Of a DNA stretch of 64,000 nucleotides, positions 45,601 to 54,320 are shown piece by piece. Each line of letters starts with the position of its first letter. Position 1 is the first letter of the stretch. This DNA is from Chitinophagaceae bacterium (GTDB lineage Bacteria > Bacteroidota > Bacteroidia > Chitinophagales > Chitinophagaceae): NCBI GenBank assembly GCA_947446645.1, contig CANFHA010000005.1, positions 186,001 to 250,000 on the forward strand. Direction: 5' to 3'. The position numbers and the translations under genes were made by a program. The notes below the pieces were generated by a model, which worked only from the letters and a program-made list of their open reading frames with translations, was not told the DNA's origin and did no database searches.

Positions 45601-46007
45601 AAAAAGATCTGACCGTACTTCTTGTTGACGATGATAGAATAACAGTTTTCCTGACACAAAAACTCATATCAGGTTTTGAGATCAAAGAGCTGGTATGCAA
45701 AGAAAACGGCAAGGCGGGAATAGACTATCTAGTGGCCAGGAAAGACGCATCGCTGGAGTTACCGGATATAGTGCTGCTGGACCTGAACATGCCTGTGCTT
45801 GACGGATGGGGCTTTCTTGAGGCATTCAGCGAAAGCTGCTGCGCAGATAATCCGAAAGTAGCTATATACATTTGCAGCTCTTCAGATGCACCGACAGATA
45901 TTTTGCGGGCAAAAACCTATCCATTTGTGCGGCAATTTATAACGAAGCCACTGACCCCTAAAATATTTTCAGAGGTGCTGACGAATGCTGTAAATCACAA
46001 GGTATAA
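45597..46007 (+). CDS. Stand-alone response regulator
   Basis: 136 residues, receiver domain only. Acidic pocket D11-D13 (LLVDDDRITV), phospho-acceptor D62 (VLLDLNMPVLDGW), Ser in YICSSSDA and Lys in FITKPLTP. It overlaps the kinase gene by ATGA, so translation is coupled. Like the regulator at 2636 it has no output domain and must signal through partners. It is similar in design to that pair but not a close paralogue. Confidence 0.88.
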   Translation: MKKDLTVLLVDDDRITVFLTQKLISGFEIKELVCKENGKAGIDYLVARKDASLELPDIVLLDLNMPVLDGWGFLEAFSESCCADNPKVAIYICSSSDAPTDILRAKTYPFVRQFITKPLTPKIFSEVLTNAVNHKV

Positions 46008-46134
46008 AAAGGTAACCCCACCTTTAATAAAAGCGACCTAGAAAGATGAATTTGCGGATGCTGCAATTACCCATTTGGCACTGGAAAGCGCAGCCGAAAA
46101 AGATTCTAAATGCTACTTTTTGACCCGAAAAATT

Positions 46135-46920
46135 ATGACAAACAGACTGAATATACTAAAAAAAGAAATAAAACCACTACGTGATAAGCTGGTGGATCAC
46201 CGGCTGTACGGAGAGATAAAATCCCTGCGAGAATTACAGATTTTTATGGAACATCATGTATTTGCAGTATGGGATTTTATGTCATTGCTTAAATCTCTGC
46301 AAGTGAAACTGACCTGTGTAGAGGTACCCTGGGTGCCTAAAGGCAACCCTGCGACACGATACCTGATAAACGAAATAGTAACGGGGGAGGAAAGCGATGT
46401 AGACCAGCACGGCAACAGGGTAAGCCATTTTGAGCTATACCTGAAGGCTATGGAGCAGGCTGGCTGTGATACAGGCACAATAGCCCTGCTGATACATGCA
46501 TTACAGACCAACCCAGACTTGACGCAGGCGTTGCAAAATTGTAACCCACCGGTAGCAGTGCCTGATTTTGTACATAATACTTTTGCAACTATAGCAACCG
46601 GGAAACCACATGTGCTTGCTGCCGTGTTCACCTTTGGCCGGGAAGACCTGATACCGGGCATGTTTGTTTCTTTTGTGAAAGACCTGAACAGAGAAACAGC
46701 TAACAAGGCCGGCATATTCCAGTACTACCTGGAACGACATATAGAAGTAGACGGAGGGCACCACTCTCACCTGGCTTACGAAATGACCGAACAGCTATGT
46801 GGTGATAACGAGGCGTATTGGCAAGAGGCAACCAGCTATGTAAAAGAGGCGCTGAGTGCGAGAATAAGGTTATGGGACGGCATAGTGCTGGAGATACAAA
46901 ACAACAGGGTTAAAAACTGA
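46135..46920 (+). CDS. DUF3050 family protein (heme-oxygenase-like fold)
   Basis: 261 residues from ATG 46135; an upstream TTG reading adds 20 residues. Family blocks are [38 protein letters not shown] and later [18 protein letters not shown]. The His/Glu residues in [15 protein letters not shown] and [11 protein letters not shown] are placed like the metal ligands of heme-oxygenase-like diiron proteins, the superfamily DUF3050 belongs to. The reaction is not known. It is 127 bases behind the response regulator and may be controlled with it, but no operon is proven. Confidence 0.85.
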   Translation: MTNRLNILKKEIKPLRDKLVDHRLYGEIKSLRELQIFMEHHVFAVWDFMSLLKSLQVKLTCVEVPWVPKGNPATRYLINEIVTGEESDVDQHGNRVSHFELYLKAMEQAGCDTGTIALLIHALQTNPDLTQALQNCNPPVAVPDFVHNTFATIATGKPHVLAAVFTFGREDLIPGMFVSFVKDLNRETANKAGIFQYYLERHIEVDGGHHSHLAYEMTEQLCGDNEAYWQEATSYVKEALSARIRLWDGIVLEIQNNRVKN

Positions 46921-47010
46921 TCCTATCGCCCATAGGTAGTCTAAGACTCGGATTACATGCACAACTTTTATTACAATTTGAAAATCAATTAAAAATAAAA
47001 AAATAAAAAT

Positions 47011-47018
47011 TATATTTG
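47011..47018 (+). promoter_or_regulatory. -7 element of the small membrane protein unit
   Basis: TATATTTG, an exact TAnnTTTG, 44 bases before the ATG at 47062. No good -33 at the normal spacing in this AT-rich stretch. Confidence 0.5.
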
Positions 47019-47061
47019 TAAAATGTTTTTAAATATCTGGTTTTAAATTAAAAAAATAGTA

Positions 47062-47235
47062 ATGAAAAAAATAGACATTGTAGATATATTAATTTTATTA
47101 GCGGCATTCGTGTCTTTAATTTATTCCGAAATGTCCTGGTTTAAGGGAGAAAGGGAGAGCGCTTTATTTGTAGGGCTATGGGTGCCGTCGATCATTGGAT
47201 TTGGGATATATTTAAAACTCATGAAAAGGAATTAG
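47062..47235 (+). CDS. Small membrane protein, 57 residues
   Basis: MKKIDIVDILILLAAFVSLI begins the protein; a second helix is FVGLWVPSIIGFGIYLKL, and KRN ends it. Two membrane helices with a short charged loop (FKGERES). The FVGLWVPSIIG pattern is one I associate with short uncharacterised membrane proteins of Bacteroidota. The stop is one base before the ATG of the next small gene, and a promoter-like box and a terminator bracket both, so it is very probably real. Function unknown; such proteins often modulate a membrane complex, but nothing here says which. Confidence 0.65.
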   Translation: MKKIDIVDILILLAAFVSLIYSEMSWFKGERESALFVGLWVPSIIGFGIYLKLMKRN

Positions 47236-47236
47236 T

Positions 47237-47332
47237 ATGACCGAATATATACCATATTTTGCCGGAATAATAACTTTGATATTCGGAGTAGCGTTTGTGT
47301 TAGCTATTTATAGAATGCAAAAAGATAATTAG
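47237..47332 (+). CDS. Very small membrane protein, 31 residues
   Basis: A single predicted helix: MTEYIPYFAGIITLIFGVAF in front, then VLAIYRMQKDN. It starts one base after the previous stop, so translation is probably coupled. A clean intrinsic terminator follows 21 bases after its stop. Its size, lone helix and basic end resemble small subunits or regulators of membrane complexes, such as the CcoS/CydX type, but there is no oxidase gene nearby to support that. Function unknown. Confidence 0.55.
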   Translation: MTEYIPYFAGIITLIFGVAFVLAIYRMQKDN

Positions 47333-47353
47333 ACCTACACACATCTGTGTTGT

Positions 47354-47377
47354 TTCAGATATTGCATCTGAATTTTT
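47354..47377 (+). terminator. Terminator of the small membrane protein unit
   Basis: TTCAGAT, loop ATTGC, ATCTGAA, then T5: a seven-pair perfect stem 21 bases after the second small gene. Confidence 0.8.
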
Positions 47378-47489
47378 GATGTAAACTGTATCCCAACGGT
47401 GCTTATAATGTTTTGCCTATTTGTTTACCCCGTTATGCTAAAATCAGTTGCTTCTATTTGTATCCATAAAAAAATATCGTTCAGTTGAA

Positions 47490-47660
47490 AAGTGGAGAAA
47501 GTGCTCTATAAGCTGACTTGTTCTACAGGAATCCGCGGATGAATGGGGTCTATCTGTTCAGCGAGCCCAGGACAAGATGATTAGAGCATAGAACAGACAA
47601 GCGAGCGAGGCAACGGAAGTAGATTGTAGCGGTGGGGCTGGATCAAGGAGATTAATTCAC
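47490..47660 (+). ncRNA. Candidate structured RNA upstream of rpsL
   Basis: About 170 bases of much higher GC content than their AT-rich surroundings and no ORF. Complementary segments are TGCTCTA (47502)/TAGAGCA (47582), TGTTCTA (47519)/TAGAACA (47589), and TCTGTTC (47553)/GAACAGA (47591). The first two cross, as in a pseudoknot; the third competes with the second. A CCGCGG palindrome is at about 47533. No RNase P, tmRNA or SRP signature was recognised. Strand and limits are uncertain. Confidence 0.25.
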
Positions 47661-47723
47661 GATTCGAGTTATTATCCTTACCTTTACCGCCCAATTATTT
47701 TATAGCAAAAAAAAGTTTTTCTT

Positions 47724-47754
47724 TTTGTTGGTTTAAATAATTCCATTACCTTTG
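47724..47754 (+). promoter_or_regulatory. Promoter of rpsL-rpsG
   Basis: TTTG ending at 47727, 19 bases, TACCTTTG (47747-47754): consensus spacing. Leader of about 30 bases before the rpsL ATG. Confidence 0.8.
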
Positions 47755-47788
47755 CACTCCATTTAAAAATTATATTACTAACGTAAGC

Positions 47789-48190
47789 ATGCCTACCATA
47801 CAACAATTAGTACGTAAAGGCCGTGAGCAAATGCGGACAAAGTCAAAGTCCCGCGCACTGGATTCCTGCCCACAACGCCGTGGAGTTTGTACCCGTGTGT
47901 ATACTACCACGCCAAAGAAACCAAACTCAGCCCTCCGCAAGGTGGCAAAAGTGCGCCTTACCAATAAGGTAGAGGTGATCGCCTACATACCCGGTGAAGG
48001 GCACAACCTGCAGGAGCACTCAATAGTGCTTATCCGCGGTGGTCGTGTTAAGGATCTTCCAGGTGTGCGTTACCACATTGTACGCGGAGCGCTTGATACT
48101 GCGGGTGTAAAAGACCGTAAGAAGAGCCGTAGTAAATATGGTACTAAGCGAGCAAAAGCAGGCGCAGCAGCACCAGCTAAAAAGAAATAA
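47789..48190 (+). CDS. rpsL: 30S ribosomal protein S12
   Basis: 133 residues. [32 protein letters not shown], and [30 protein letters not shown] are the S12 blocks. S12 lies at the decoding centre of the small subunit. The lysines where streptomycin resistance arises (KKPNS and GRVKDLPG regions) are the usual wild-type residues. A strong promoter lies 35 bases upstream, and rpsG follows 31 bases later. The C-terminus has an Ala/Lys-rich tail ([11 protein letters not shown]). Confidence 0.98.
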   Translation: MPTIQQLVRKGREQMRTKSKSRALDSCPQRRGVCTRVYTTTPKKPNSALRKVAKVRLTNKVEVIAYIPGEGHNLQEHSIVLIRGGRVKDLPGVRYHIVRGALDTAGVKDRKKSRSKYGTKRAKAGAAAPAKKK

Positions 48191-48221
48191 TTTTAATAAC
48201 TAAATATAAGCGAGTCATTCG

Positions 48222-48689
48222 ATGAGAAAGGCACAAGCAAAAAAACTCCCATTAGCACCCGATCCTAAGTTCAGGGATAAGAACGTTACCCGTTTCGTTA
48301 ACTGCCTTATGATAGGTGGTAACAAAACAGTAGTATTGGGCGCATTTTATGATGCTTTGGATAAAGTATCAAAAACAACCAGCGAAGACGGTTATGAAGT
48401 GTGGAAACGCGCTCTTGTAAACGTAACTCCAGCGGTAGAAGTTCGTAGCCGCCGTATAGGTGGTGCTACTTTCCAGATACCTGCAGAAGTTCGCCCTGAC
48501 CGTAAGATATCTCTGAGCATGAAGTGGCTTATCCGCTTCAGCCGCGAGCGCAACGGTAAAACCATAGCTGACAAGCTGGCTAATGAAATAGTAGCAGCAG
48601 CTAAGGGTGAAGGTGGTGCTTTCAAAAAGAAAGAAGATACGCACCGTATGGCTGAGGCCAACAAGGCGTTCTCGCACTTCAAAGTATAA
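48222..48689 (+). CDS. rpsG: 30S ribosomal protein S7
   Basis: 155 residues, the usual length. MRKAQAKKLPLAPDPKFRDK opens, then VTRFVNCLMIGGNKTVV and VEVRSRRIGGATFQIPAEVR, then the helical C-terminal part. S7 organises the head of the 30S subunit and binds 16S rRNA. In most bacteria the str operon goes on with fusA; here a terminator stands 25 bases after the stop and the next gene is recA after 790 bases. Confidence 0.98.
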   Translation: MRKAQAKKLPLAPDPKFRDKNVTRFVNCLMIGGNKTVVLGAFYDALDKVSKTTSEDGYEVWKRALVNVTPAVEVRSRRIGGATFQIPAEVRPDRKISLSMKWLIRFSRERNGKTIADKLANEIVAAAKGEGGAFKKKEDTHRMAEANKAFSHFKV

Positions 48690-48713
48690 CAACAGCTTTG
48701 TTTATAAGATTGA

Positions 48714-48741
48714 AAAGTCCTGCCAGGTGGCGGGACTTTTT
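48714..48741 (+). terminator. Terminator after rpsG
   Basis: AAAGTCCTGCC, loop AGGT, GGCGGGACTTT, with T-tract: an 11-pair stem with one wobble. Confidence 0.85.
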
Positions 48742-48979
48742 GTTTGAAGGGAATGGTTTCTCGCGAAGGCGCGGAGGCGCTGTTCACTCAATTTGTTTTA
48801 AAGGCGCAACTCTTGAACTGGGCATTTTAAAAATTGTTACCAGAAGTATTTTTAGGTGGACGCAAATGAATAGTTTACGGAATCCCTGGGACATCCCTGA
48901 GAGTTCAGTCATTTAGCTTTCAAACTAAAATCATCCGACGCATAATCGAAATATTTTTTTGAATTTTTTTTCAAAAACA

Positions 48980-49033
48980 TTTGGAGATTCAAAAAAGAGA
49001 CGTACATTTGTTATGTAATCGTTAATGATTAAC
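48980..49033 (+). promoter_or_regulatory. Orphan promoter with adjacent operator-like palindrome
   Basis: TTTG (48980-48983), 19 bases, TACATTTG (49003-49010): one of the best matches to the Bacteroidota promoter in the window. GTTAATGATTAAC (49021-49033), a perfect palindrome around a central G, lies just past the expected start site. No gene begins within 450 bases; recA has its own box at 49441. Confidence 0.55.
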
Positions 49034-49128
49034 AAATAAAAGGTTAACGCGAAAAGAACATTAAGGTAACGAGGAGTACGCAGCAAAGGATAGTTTGGGG
49101 ATTCTATCGGATGCTAAAAACACAAAGC

Positions 49129-49168
49129 CTGGCCCTGAGACACTGTCGAACAGTGAGCTCGGGGCCAG
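49129..49168. repeat. Long inverted repeat in the gap before recA
   Basis: CTGGCCC...GGGCCAG outer arms and CACTGT-CGA-ACAGTG inner arms fold into a 17-pair hairpin with one small bulge. It has no T-tract on either strand, so it is not a plain terminator. It would lie in any transcript from the promoter at 48980. Confidence 0.6.
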
Positions 49169-49192
49169 CACTATTATGGGTAATTTGAAATG

Positions 49193-49226
49193 GCTCAATG
49201 GCTTAATGTCTCAATAGCTTAATGAG
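49193..49226. repeat. Two-unit tandem repeat CTCAATGGCTTAATGT
   Basis: Two 16-base units, CTCAATGGCTTAATGT and CTCAATAGCTTAATGA, side by side. Non-coding. The rest of the gap from 48742 to 49440 has no gene. It starts with a TCTCGCGAAGGCGCGGAGGC stretch that resembles another common dispersed repeat. Confidence 0.55.
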
Positions 49227-49440
49227 CATTACTCTACCTTTATTAGTACAGCCTGACGAAAAGTCCAATTTTTCATCATTTTACCAGAAGGCTGCTCCCG
49301 AAGCGTACTGTGGCCATGCATACTTACCAACAAAATATACCATAAAAATGGCTGAAAAGCAGTGCAGTAAAGGAATTAACCTGTTTTGAAAATTGTGGAT
49401 ATCTTCTTTTTGAAATTGAAAATGGTGTGGCTTTTTGACC

Positions 49441-49448
49441 TAATTTTG
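49441..49448 (+). promoter_or_regulatory. -7 element of recA
   Basis: TAATTTTG fits TAnnTTTG, with a possible -33 TTG at 49416-49418. Leader of about 29 bases to ATG 49481. No LexA-type operator was recognised. Confidence 0.55.
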
Positions 49449-49480
49449 GTACATCAAATTCTGAAAAAAACAACCGATAT

Positions 49481-50485
49481 ATGGCAGACGATAAATTAAA
49501 AGTACTGAAACTGGCTCTTGACAAGATCGAGAAAGACTACGGCAAGGGGTCTGTGATGATGCTTGGCGACAAGCAAAAGGATGTGATGGAAGTGATAAGC
49601 ACCGGCTCTATAGGGCTGGATGTGGCGCTGGGTGTTGGCGGCCTGCCCCGCGGCCGTATAGTAGAGATATATGGACCTGAGTCATCGGGTAAAACAACGA
49701 TAGCGATACATACTATAGCACAGGCACAAAAGAAGGGTGGCATATGCGCTATAATAGATGCAGAGCACGCATTTGACGCCAGTTATGCACGTAAACTGGG
49801 TGTGGATGTAGATAACCTCATCATCTCTCAGCCTGACTATGGTGAGCAGGGGCTGGAGATAGCCGACAGGCTCATATCATCGGGCGCAGTAGATGTAGTG
49901 GTAATTGACTCGGTAGCTGCACTGGTGCCTAAGGGTGAACTGGAAGGTGAAATGGGGGAAAGCAAGATGGGCCTGCAGGCCAGGCTGATGAGCCAGGCAT
50001 TGCGTAAACTTACAGCTACAATATCACGCACAGGCTGCTGCTGCATATTCATCAACCAGCTGCGCGAAAAGATAGGTGTAATGTTTGGCAACCCGGAGAC
50101 CACTACCGGTGGTAATGCGCTTAAGTTCTACGCATCTGTGCGCCTGGATATCCGCCGCATAAGCCAGATAAAAGATGGTGATGTAGCGAGCGGAAACCGC
50201 ACACGTGTGAAGGTGGTAAAGAACAAGGTGGCACCACCCTTCCGCCAGGTGGAATTTGATATCATCTTTGGCGAAGGCATAAGCAAAGTGGGCGAGATCA
50301 TAGACATGGGTGTAGAGCTCGGCTTGTTGCAAAAGAGCGGTTCATGGTTCAGCTATGGCGACAGCAAGATAGGACAGGGCCGCGATGCGGTGAAGCAGTT
50401 CCTGTTTGACAACGCCGAAGTAATGGACGATATAGAAAGCAAGATCCGCGAGGCGCTGATGCCATCGGCTGCAGTGGTAGCTTAG
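49481..50485 (+). CDS. recA: Recombinase RecA
   Basis: 334 residues. Walker A is GPESSGKT (65-72), Walker B is [10 protein letters not shown], the L2 loop region has [22 protein letters not shown], and [13 protein letters not shown] follows. RecA coats single-stranded DNA, drives strand exchange and, where a LexA system exists, starts the SOS response. The C-terminus ([12 protein letters not shown]) is short and not strongly acidic, unlike E. coli RecA. Transcribed alone; a strong terminator is at 50582. Confidence 0.98.
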   Translation: MADDKLKVLKLALDKIEKDYGKGSVMMLGDKQKDVMEVISTGSIGLDVALGVGGLPRGRIVEIYGPESSGKTTIAIHTIAQAQKKGGICAIIDAEHAFDASYARKLGVDVDNLIISQPDYGEQGLEIADRLISSGAVDVVVIDSVAALVPKGELEGEMGESKMGLQARLMSQALRKLTATISRTGCCCIFINQLREKIGVMFGNPETTTGGNALKFYASVRLDIRRISQIKDGDVASGNRTRVKVVKNKVAPPFRQVEFDIIFGEGISKVGEIIDMGVELGLLQKSGSWFSYGDSKIGQGRDAVKQFLFDNAEVMDDIESKIREALMPSAAVVA

Positions 50486-50581
50486 TTGGTTAATTGGTTG
50501 ATTTGTTTCCTGGTTGAGTGGTTCCTTTGGGAGTGGAGACAGATCTTAATAGTAACGTTTTTTAGTTGGGTTAGTAACCAC

Positions 50582-50613
50582 AGGCGCCGTGCTTTTGCAC
50601 GGCGCTTTATTTT
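50582..50613 (+). terminator. Terminator after recA
   Basis: GCGCCGTGC, loop TTTT, GCACGGCGC, then TTTATTTT: a nine-pair perfect stem. Confidence 0.85.
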
Positions 50614-50656
50614 AAACCATTTCTAAATTTTAGGCATTTCTTGACGTTTGTCTTAT

Positions 50657-50664
50657 TAATTTTG
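50657..50664 (+). promoter_or_regulatory. -7 element of the TlpA-like lipoprotein gene
   Basis: TAATTTTG fits TAnnTTTG. It leaves about 28 bases of leader to the ATG at 50699 but almost none to the ATG at 50675, which supports the later start. Confidence 0.45.
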
Positions 50665-50698
50665 GTACTTAGGTATGTATTGGCTTAAAATTCCCTTA

Positions 50699-51841
50699 AT
50701 GAGATCAAAACAACTACTCTTCTTACTTATTGCATTATCAGGGTTGGCGGCTTGCAGCAGCAGTAGCCATAAGTTTACTATAATAGGGAATATAAACGGG
50801 TTGCCTGAGCAAACAGTGGTACTGGAGCAGCTTACCGCCAATGATATCATAACTATTGTGGACTCTGAGCGATCTAAACCAGACGGACATTTTGAACTGT
50901 CGGGAGTGGCACCTGAGCCGGGTATTTACCGCATACATTTTCACCCTAACAAGTACATACTGCTCTCTATAGACAAGGGCAACATGAAAATAACCGGAGA
51001 CTGGAACGCGCTGGAAAAATATGAAGTTGCAGGGTCTGACGCATCTAAACAATTGCAAGGATACCTGGCGACTGTGCGAAGCCACCTGAACGACTTTAAT
51101 ACCATGACCGGTGTACTGGATACACTGAAGGCGAGGGGCAACGATAGTATACTGGCAGTGGCTCAGAAGGACTTCCAGAACATGGGCCAGCATTTTACAC
51201 AGTTTGTAGAGCGCTATGCAGATACTACCACGTATGAGCCTAATGCGATCTTTGCTGCTCGAATGCTGAACCCCGCAACAGAGGGCACTTTTCTTGATGC
51301 CTTCAGCCAGGGCGTGAACCGCAAGTTCCCGGGCACACGCATGTCGAAAGATTTCACCGAATATTACCTGAGGGTGAGCATGAACCAGAAGGGCCAACCT
51401 AAGAAACTACCTGCCGGTGCGGAAACATCGGGCCAGGCGGCACCAGAGGTGGCACTGCCAGATGTGAACGGCAAAGTAGTTACCTTGTCTTCCTTCAGAG
51501 GTAAATATGTGCTGATTGATTTCTGGGCTTCATGGTGTGCGCCATGCCGGGCTGAAAACCCAAACGTGGTAGCTGCCTACGAAAAATTTAAAGACAAAAA
51601 CTTTACCATACTCAGTGTATCGCTCGACAACACAAAGGAGGCGTGGGAAAAAGCCATAAAATCTGACGGGCTCACCTGGACACAGGTAAGTGACCTGAAG
51701 GGTTGGCACTCTATGGCTGCTGCCATGTATAATGTGCAGTCAATTCCTTGTAACTTCCTGATAGATACTGCAGGAAAAATAATAGCCAAGAACCTGCGCG
51801 GCCAGCAACTGGAAGAAACGCTGCAGGCAATGGTGAAGTAA
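50699..51841 (+). CDS. TlpA-like thiol-disulfide oxidoreductase lipoprotein (DUF4369 + thioredoxin)
   Basis: 380 residues from ATG 50699. The signal peptide ends in LSGLAAC with lipidation at Cys19. Residues 25-110 form a DUF4369-type beta domain (KFTIIGNINGLPEQTVVL). After a helical linker the C-terminal 130 residues are a thioredoxin domain with WCAPC (Cys280, Cys283) and a cis-Pro block (VQSIPCNFLID). This arrangement is common in Bacteroidota, where such proteins reduce or exchange disulfides at the outer face of the cell envelope, for example in cytochrome c maturation. The substrate here is unknown. An extra Cys (IPC) is next to the cis-Pro. Confidence 0.88.
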   Translation: MRSKQLLFLLIALSGLAACSSSSHKFTIIGNINGLPEQTVVLEQLTANDIITIVDSERSKPDGHFELSGVAPEPGIYRIHFHPNKYILLSIDKGNMKITGDWNALEKYEVAGSDASKQLQGYLATVRSHLNDFNTMTGVLDTLKARGNDSILAVAQKDFQNMGQHFTQFVERYADTTTYEPNAIFAARMLNPATEGTFLDAFSQGVNRKFPGTRMSKDFTEYYLRVSMNQKGQPKKLPAGAETSGQAAPEVALPDVNGKVVTLSSFRGKYVLIDFWASWCAPCRAENPNVVAAYEKFKDKNFTILSVSLDNTKEAWEKAIKSDGLTWTQVSDLKGWHSMAAAMYNVQSIPCNFLIDTAGKIIAKNLRGQQLEETLQAMVK

Positions 51842-51843
51842 CT

Positions 51844-51873
51844 AAAAAAAATTACCTGCCGACTGGCAGGTAA
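51844..51873 (-). terminator. Terminator of hemL (minus strand)
   Basis: TTACCTGCC and GGCAGGTAA arms with loop AGTC on the minus strand, then T8. On the plus strand the hairpin has no T-tract, so it serves mainly the minus-strand heme genes. Confidence 0.75.
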
Positions 51874-51914
51874 GAGAAGGTCTGTACAACACTATCAAAG
51901 CTTTTCATCGATTC

Positions 51915-53210
51915 TCAGCTTTGATTCAAAACTGCTGCAATCGATTCGCCAGCCATTTCAATAGTTTCATCTATATCCTTCGTGGACAGTGCATTGCTGA
52001 TAAACCAGGTCTCATAGGCTGAAGGCGGCAGGTAGACACCGCTTTGCAGCATAGCGTGGAAGAACTTATTGAACAGTGCATTATTAGCAGATGCAGCGTC
52101 TGTAAAATTATTCACCGGCTTATCACTGAAATGTACACTGATCATGGAGCCAAAACGGTTGATAACATATGGCGTTCCGCTGGCTGTAAGTACCTCATTT
52201 AATCCCTTGTGCAAATACGCTGTCTTATCCTCAATGCCTTTGTAAATACCGGGATTGTCCTTCAGCGTTTTTAGCATGGTGTAACCCGCTATCATAGCTA
52301 TAGGATTGCCGCTTAGCGTGCCGGCCTGGTATACATTGCCTAGTGGTGCTATATGCTGCATGATCTCTTTTTTGCCTCCGAAGGCGCCAACCGGCATGCC
52401 GCCACCAATCACCTTGCCATAAGTGACAAGGTCTGCATTGATACCCAGACGCTCCTGAGCACCACCCGCGGCCAGACGGAAACCTGTCATTACTTCATCG
52501 AAAATAAATACGATACCTTCCTTATCACAGATGGCCCTAAGCCCCTCCATGAAACCGGGCTGCGGGATTATACAACCCATATTGCCCGCAACGGGCTCTA
52601 TTATTATTGCCGCAATTTCACCCTTATTGTCATCTACCAGCTGCTGCACTGCAGCAAGATCATTGTATGGAGCCGTTAATGTATCCATAGATACGCCAGC
52701 GGTAACGCCGGGCACTGTTTGAATATTAAAAGTAGCTACCCCACTACCCGCCTTCACCAGGAATGCATCAGCATGGCCATGATAGCAGCCTTCGAACTTG
52801 ATGAACTTATTGCGGCCTGTATAGCCCCGTGCCAGCCTCAGTGCACTCATGCATGCCTCTGTACCGCTGCTCACCATACGCACCATGTCTACATTGGGCG
52901 CCATACTGATAATGAGTTCGGCCATTTCGATCTCCAGTTCGGTAGGTGCACCGAACGAAGTTGAGTACACCGCTTTATCCTGTATTGCCTTTACAACAGG
53001 TTCATAAGCATGACCCAATATCATAGGTCCCCAGGAGTTGATATAGTCTATGTAACGCAGACCATCGGCATCATACATGTAGGCGCCTTTCGCATGGTCC
53101 ATGAATATTGGGGTACCTCCTACGCTCTTGAATGCGCGTACAGGAGAGTTAACACCACCGGGAATACTTTTTTGCGCACGTAAAAATAATTCTTCGCTTT
53201 TGGTCATCAT
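51915..53210 (-). CDS. hemL: Glutamate-1-semialdehyde 2,1-aminomutase
   Basis: 431 residues, the usual length. [18 protein letters not shown] is the family start. [25 protein letters not shown] and [17 protein letters not shown] follow, with PLP-lysine K266. The enzyme turns glutamate-1-semialdehyde into 5-aminolevulinate, the second step of the C5 heme route, after HemA, encoded further upstream in the same cluster. A second ATG follows directly on the first, so the start could be 53207. hemB ends upstream, 51 bases away. A minus-strand terminator follows, so hemL is the last gene of the heme operon. Confidence 0.95.
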   Translation of the reverse strand: MMTKSEELFLRAQKSIPGGVNSPVRAFKSVGGTPIFMDHAKGAYMYDADGLRYIDYINSWGPMILGHAYEPVVKAIQDKAVYSTSFGAPTELEIEMAELIISMAPNVDMVRMVSSGTEACMSALRLARGYTGRNKFIKFEGCYHGHADAFLVKAGSGVATFNIQTVPGVTAGVSMDTLTAPYNDLAAVQQLVDDNKGEIAAIIIEPVAGNMGCIIPQPGFMEGLRAICDKEGIVFIFDEVMTGFRLAAGGAQERLGINADLVTYGKVIGGGMPVGAFGGKKEIMQHIAPLGNVYQAGTLSGNPIAMIAGYTMLKTLKDNPGIYKGIEDKTAYLHKGLNEVLTASGTPYVINRFGSMISVHFSDKPVNNFTDAASANNALFNKFFHAMLQSGVYLPPSAYETWFISNALSTKDIDETIEMAGESIAAVLNQS

Positions 53211-53261
53211 TCAGGGAATAAATATTTCAAAAAAATCAAGTTCTTATTTGATAATAAATGT

Positions 53262-54239
53262 CTATCCTATAATCAACTTCGCTGCATCCTTCGCAAAATA
53301 AGTGGCAATAAGGTCAGCACCTGCGCGTTTGATGCTAGTAAGCGACTCCATGACCGCCTTATTCTCATCCAGCCAGCCCATCTGTGCCGCAGCTTTTATC
53401 ATAGCATATTCACCACTTACATGGTAGGCACTTACCGGAATATCTACTGTATCCCTTACTTCCCTTATAATATCCAGGTAGGCCATTGCCGGCTTTACCA
53501 TTACTATATCAGCGCCTTCTTCCACGTCCATCAACACTTCCTTTATTGCCTCACGGCGGTTGGCGTAGTCCATCTGGTAGGTTTTCTTATCACCGAAACC
53601 GGGAGCACTGTCCAGAGCATCTCTGAAAGGGCCATAGAAACACGAAGCGTACTTGGCGCTATAGGCCATAATACCGGTTTTAGTAAAGTTACTTTCTTCG
53701 AGTGCCTGGCGGATAGCCTGGATACGGCCATCCATCATATCGCTGGGTGCTACAATATCTGCGCCGGCCTGTGCATGGCTCACACTCATTTTTGCAAGCA
53801 CTTCCACTGTAGCATCGTTTACTATTTCGTTGCCTTCTACTATGCCATCGTGGCCATAGGTAGAGAACGGATCGAGCGCAACATCTGTCATTACTACCAT
53901 ATCCGGGCAAGCATCTTTAATAGCTCTTATACTGCGCTGCATGAGGCCATCCGGGTTCAAGGCTTCCGTGCCCTTGTTATCCTTCAGCTCGTCCTTGCAC
54001 TTTATAAAGAGCAGCACGCTTCTAATACCCAATGTCCAGAGTTCCTTTACTTCTTGTACTGTAAAATCAATACTCATGCGGTAATAACCGCTCATGGACG
54101 ATATTTCCTCCTTCACGCCATAGCCCTCGGTTATGAAAAGCGGAGCAATAAAGTCGCTGGGCTTCAAAATAGTTTCCGCTACCATTGCGCGAATGGCGGG
54201 GGATTGTCTTAAAATTCGATTTCTTCTTATGAGGTGCAT
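53262..54239 (-). CDS. hemB: Porphobilinogen synthase (delta-aminolevulinate dehydratase)
   Basis: 325 residues. The Schiff-base lysines are K196 (AYSAKYAS) and K249 (MVKPAM). The metal loop is DVALDPFSTYGHDG (119-132), in which the zinc-binding cysteines of the Zn type are Ala and Asp; this is the Mg-dependent or metal-independent type. The enzyme joins two 5-aminolevulinates to porphobilinogen. Lies between hemL and, on the upstream side, a RAYT transposase gene flanked by palindromes. Without that element it would follow hemF directly. Confidence 0.95.
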   Translation of the reverse strand: MHLIRRNRILRQSPAIRAMVAETILKPSDFIAPLFITEGYGVKEEISSMSGYYRMSIDFTVQEVKELWTLGIRSVLLFIKCKDELKDNKGTEALNPDGLMQRSIRAIKDACPDMVVMTDVALDPFSTYGHDGIVEGNEIVNDATVEVLAKMSVSHAQAGADIVAPSDMMDGRIQAIRQALEESNFTKTGIMAYSAKYASCFYGPFRDALDSAPGFGDKKTYQMDYANRREAIKEVLMDVEEGADIVMVKPAMAYLDIIREVRDTVDIPVSAYHVSGEYAMIKAAAQMGWLDENKAVMESLTSIKRAGADLIATYFAKDAAKLIIG

Positions 54240-54273
54240 AAATTAAAAATTCTTTTGAGAGGTGAGGCGTGTG

Positions 54274-54306
54274 AGGTGTGCCACACTTTAGAAGTGTGGC
54301 ACACCT
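54274..54306. repeat. REP-type palindrome, hemB side of the RAYT gene
   Basis: A 33-base perfect hairpin: arm AGGTGTGCCACACTT, loop TAG, inverse arm. It lies 14 bases past the end of the transposase gene and 34 bases before hemB. The twin at 54950 differs by one compensated base pair. Confidence 0.85.
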
Positions 54307-54320
54307 ATGCGGCAGTCTTG

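Noticed and set aside
47600..47660. Resemblance of GGCTGGATCAAGGAG to the 3' end of 16S rRNA
   Set aside because: Only a few bases match and the rest of 16S is absent.
48698..48916. 72-codon open frame after rpsG
   Set aside because: It runs through the rpsG terminator and a dispersed repeat, and has no protein-like pattern.
51844..51873. Terminator for the TlpA-like gene (plus strand)
   Set aside because: On the plus strand the hairpin has no following T-tract; the T-run is only on the minus-strand side, after hemL.
53421..54212. 263-codon plus-strand frame antisense to hemB
   Set aside because: Fully covered by the conserved hemB frame with both active-site lysines; the antisense protein has no motif.
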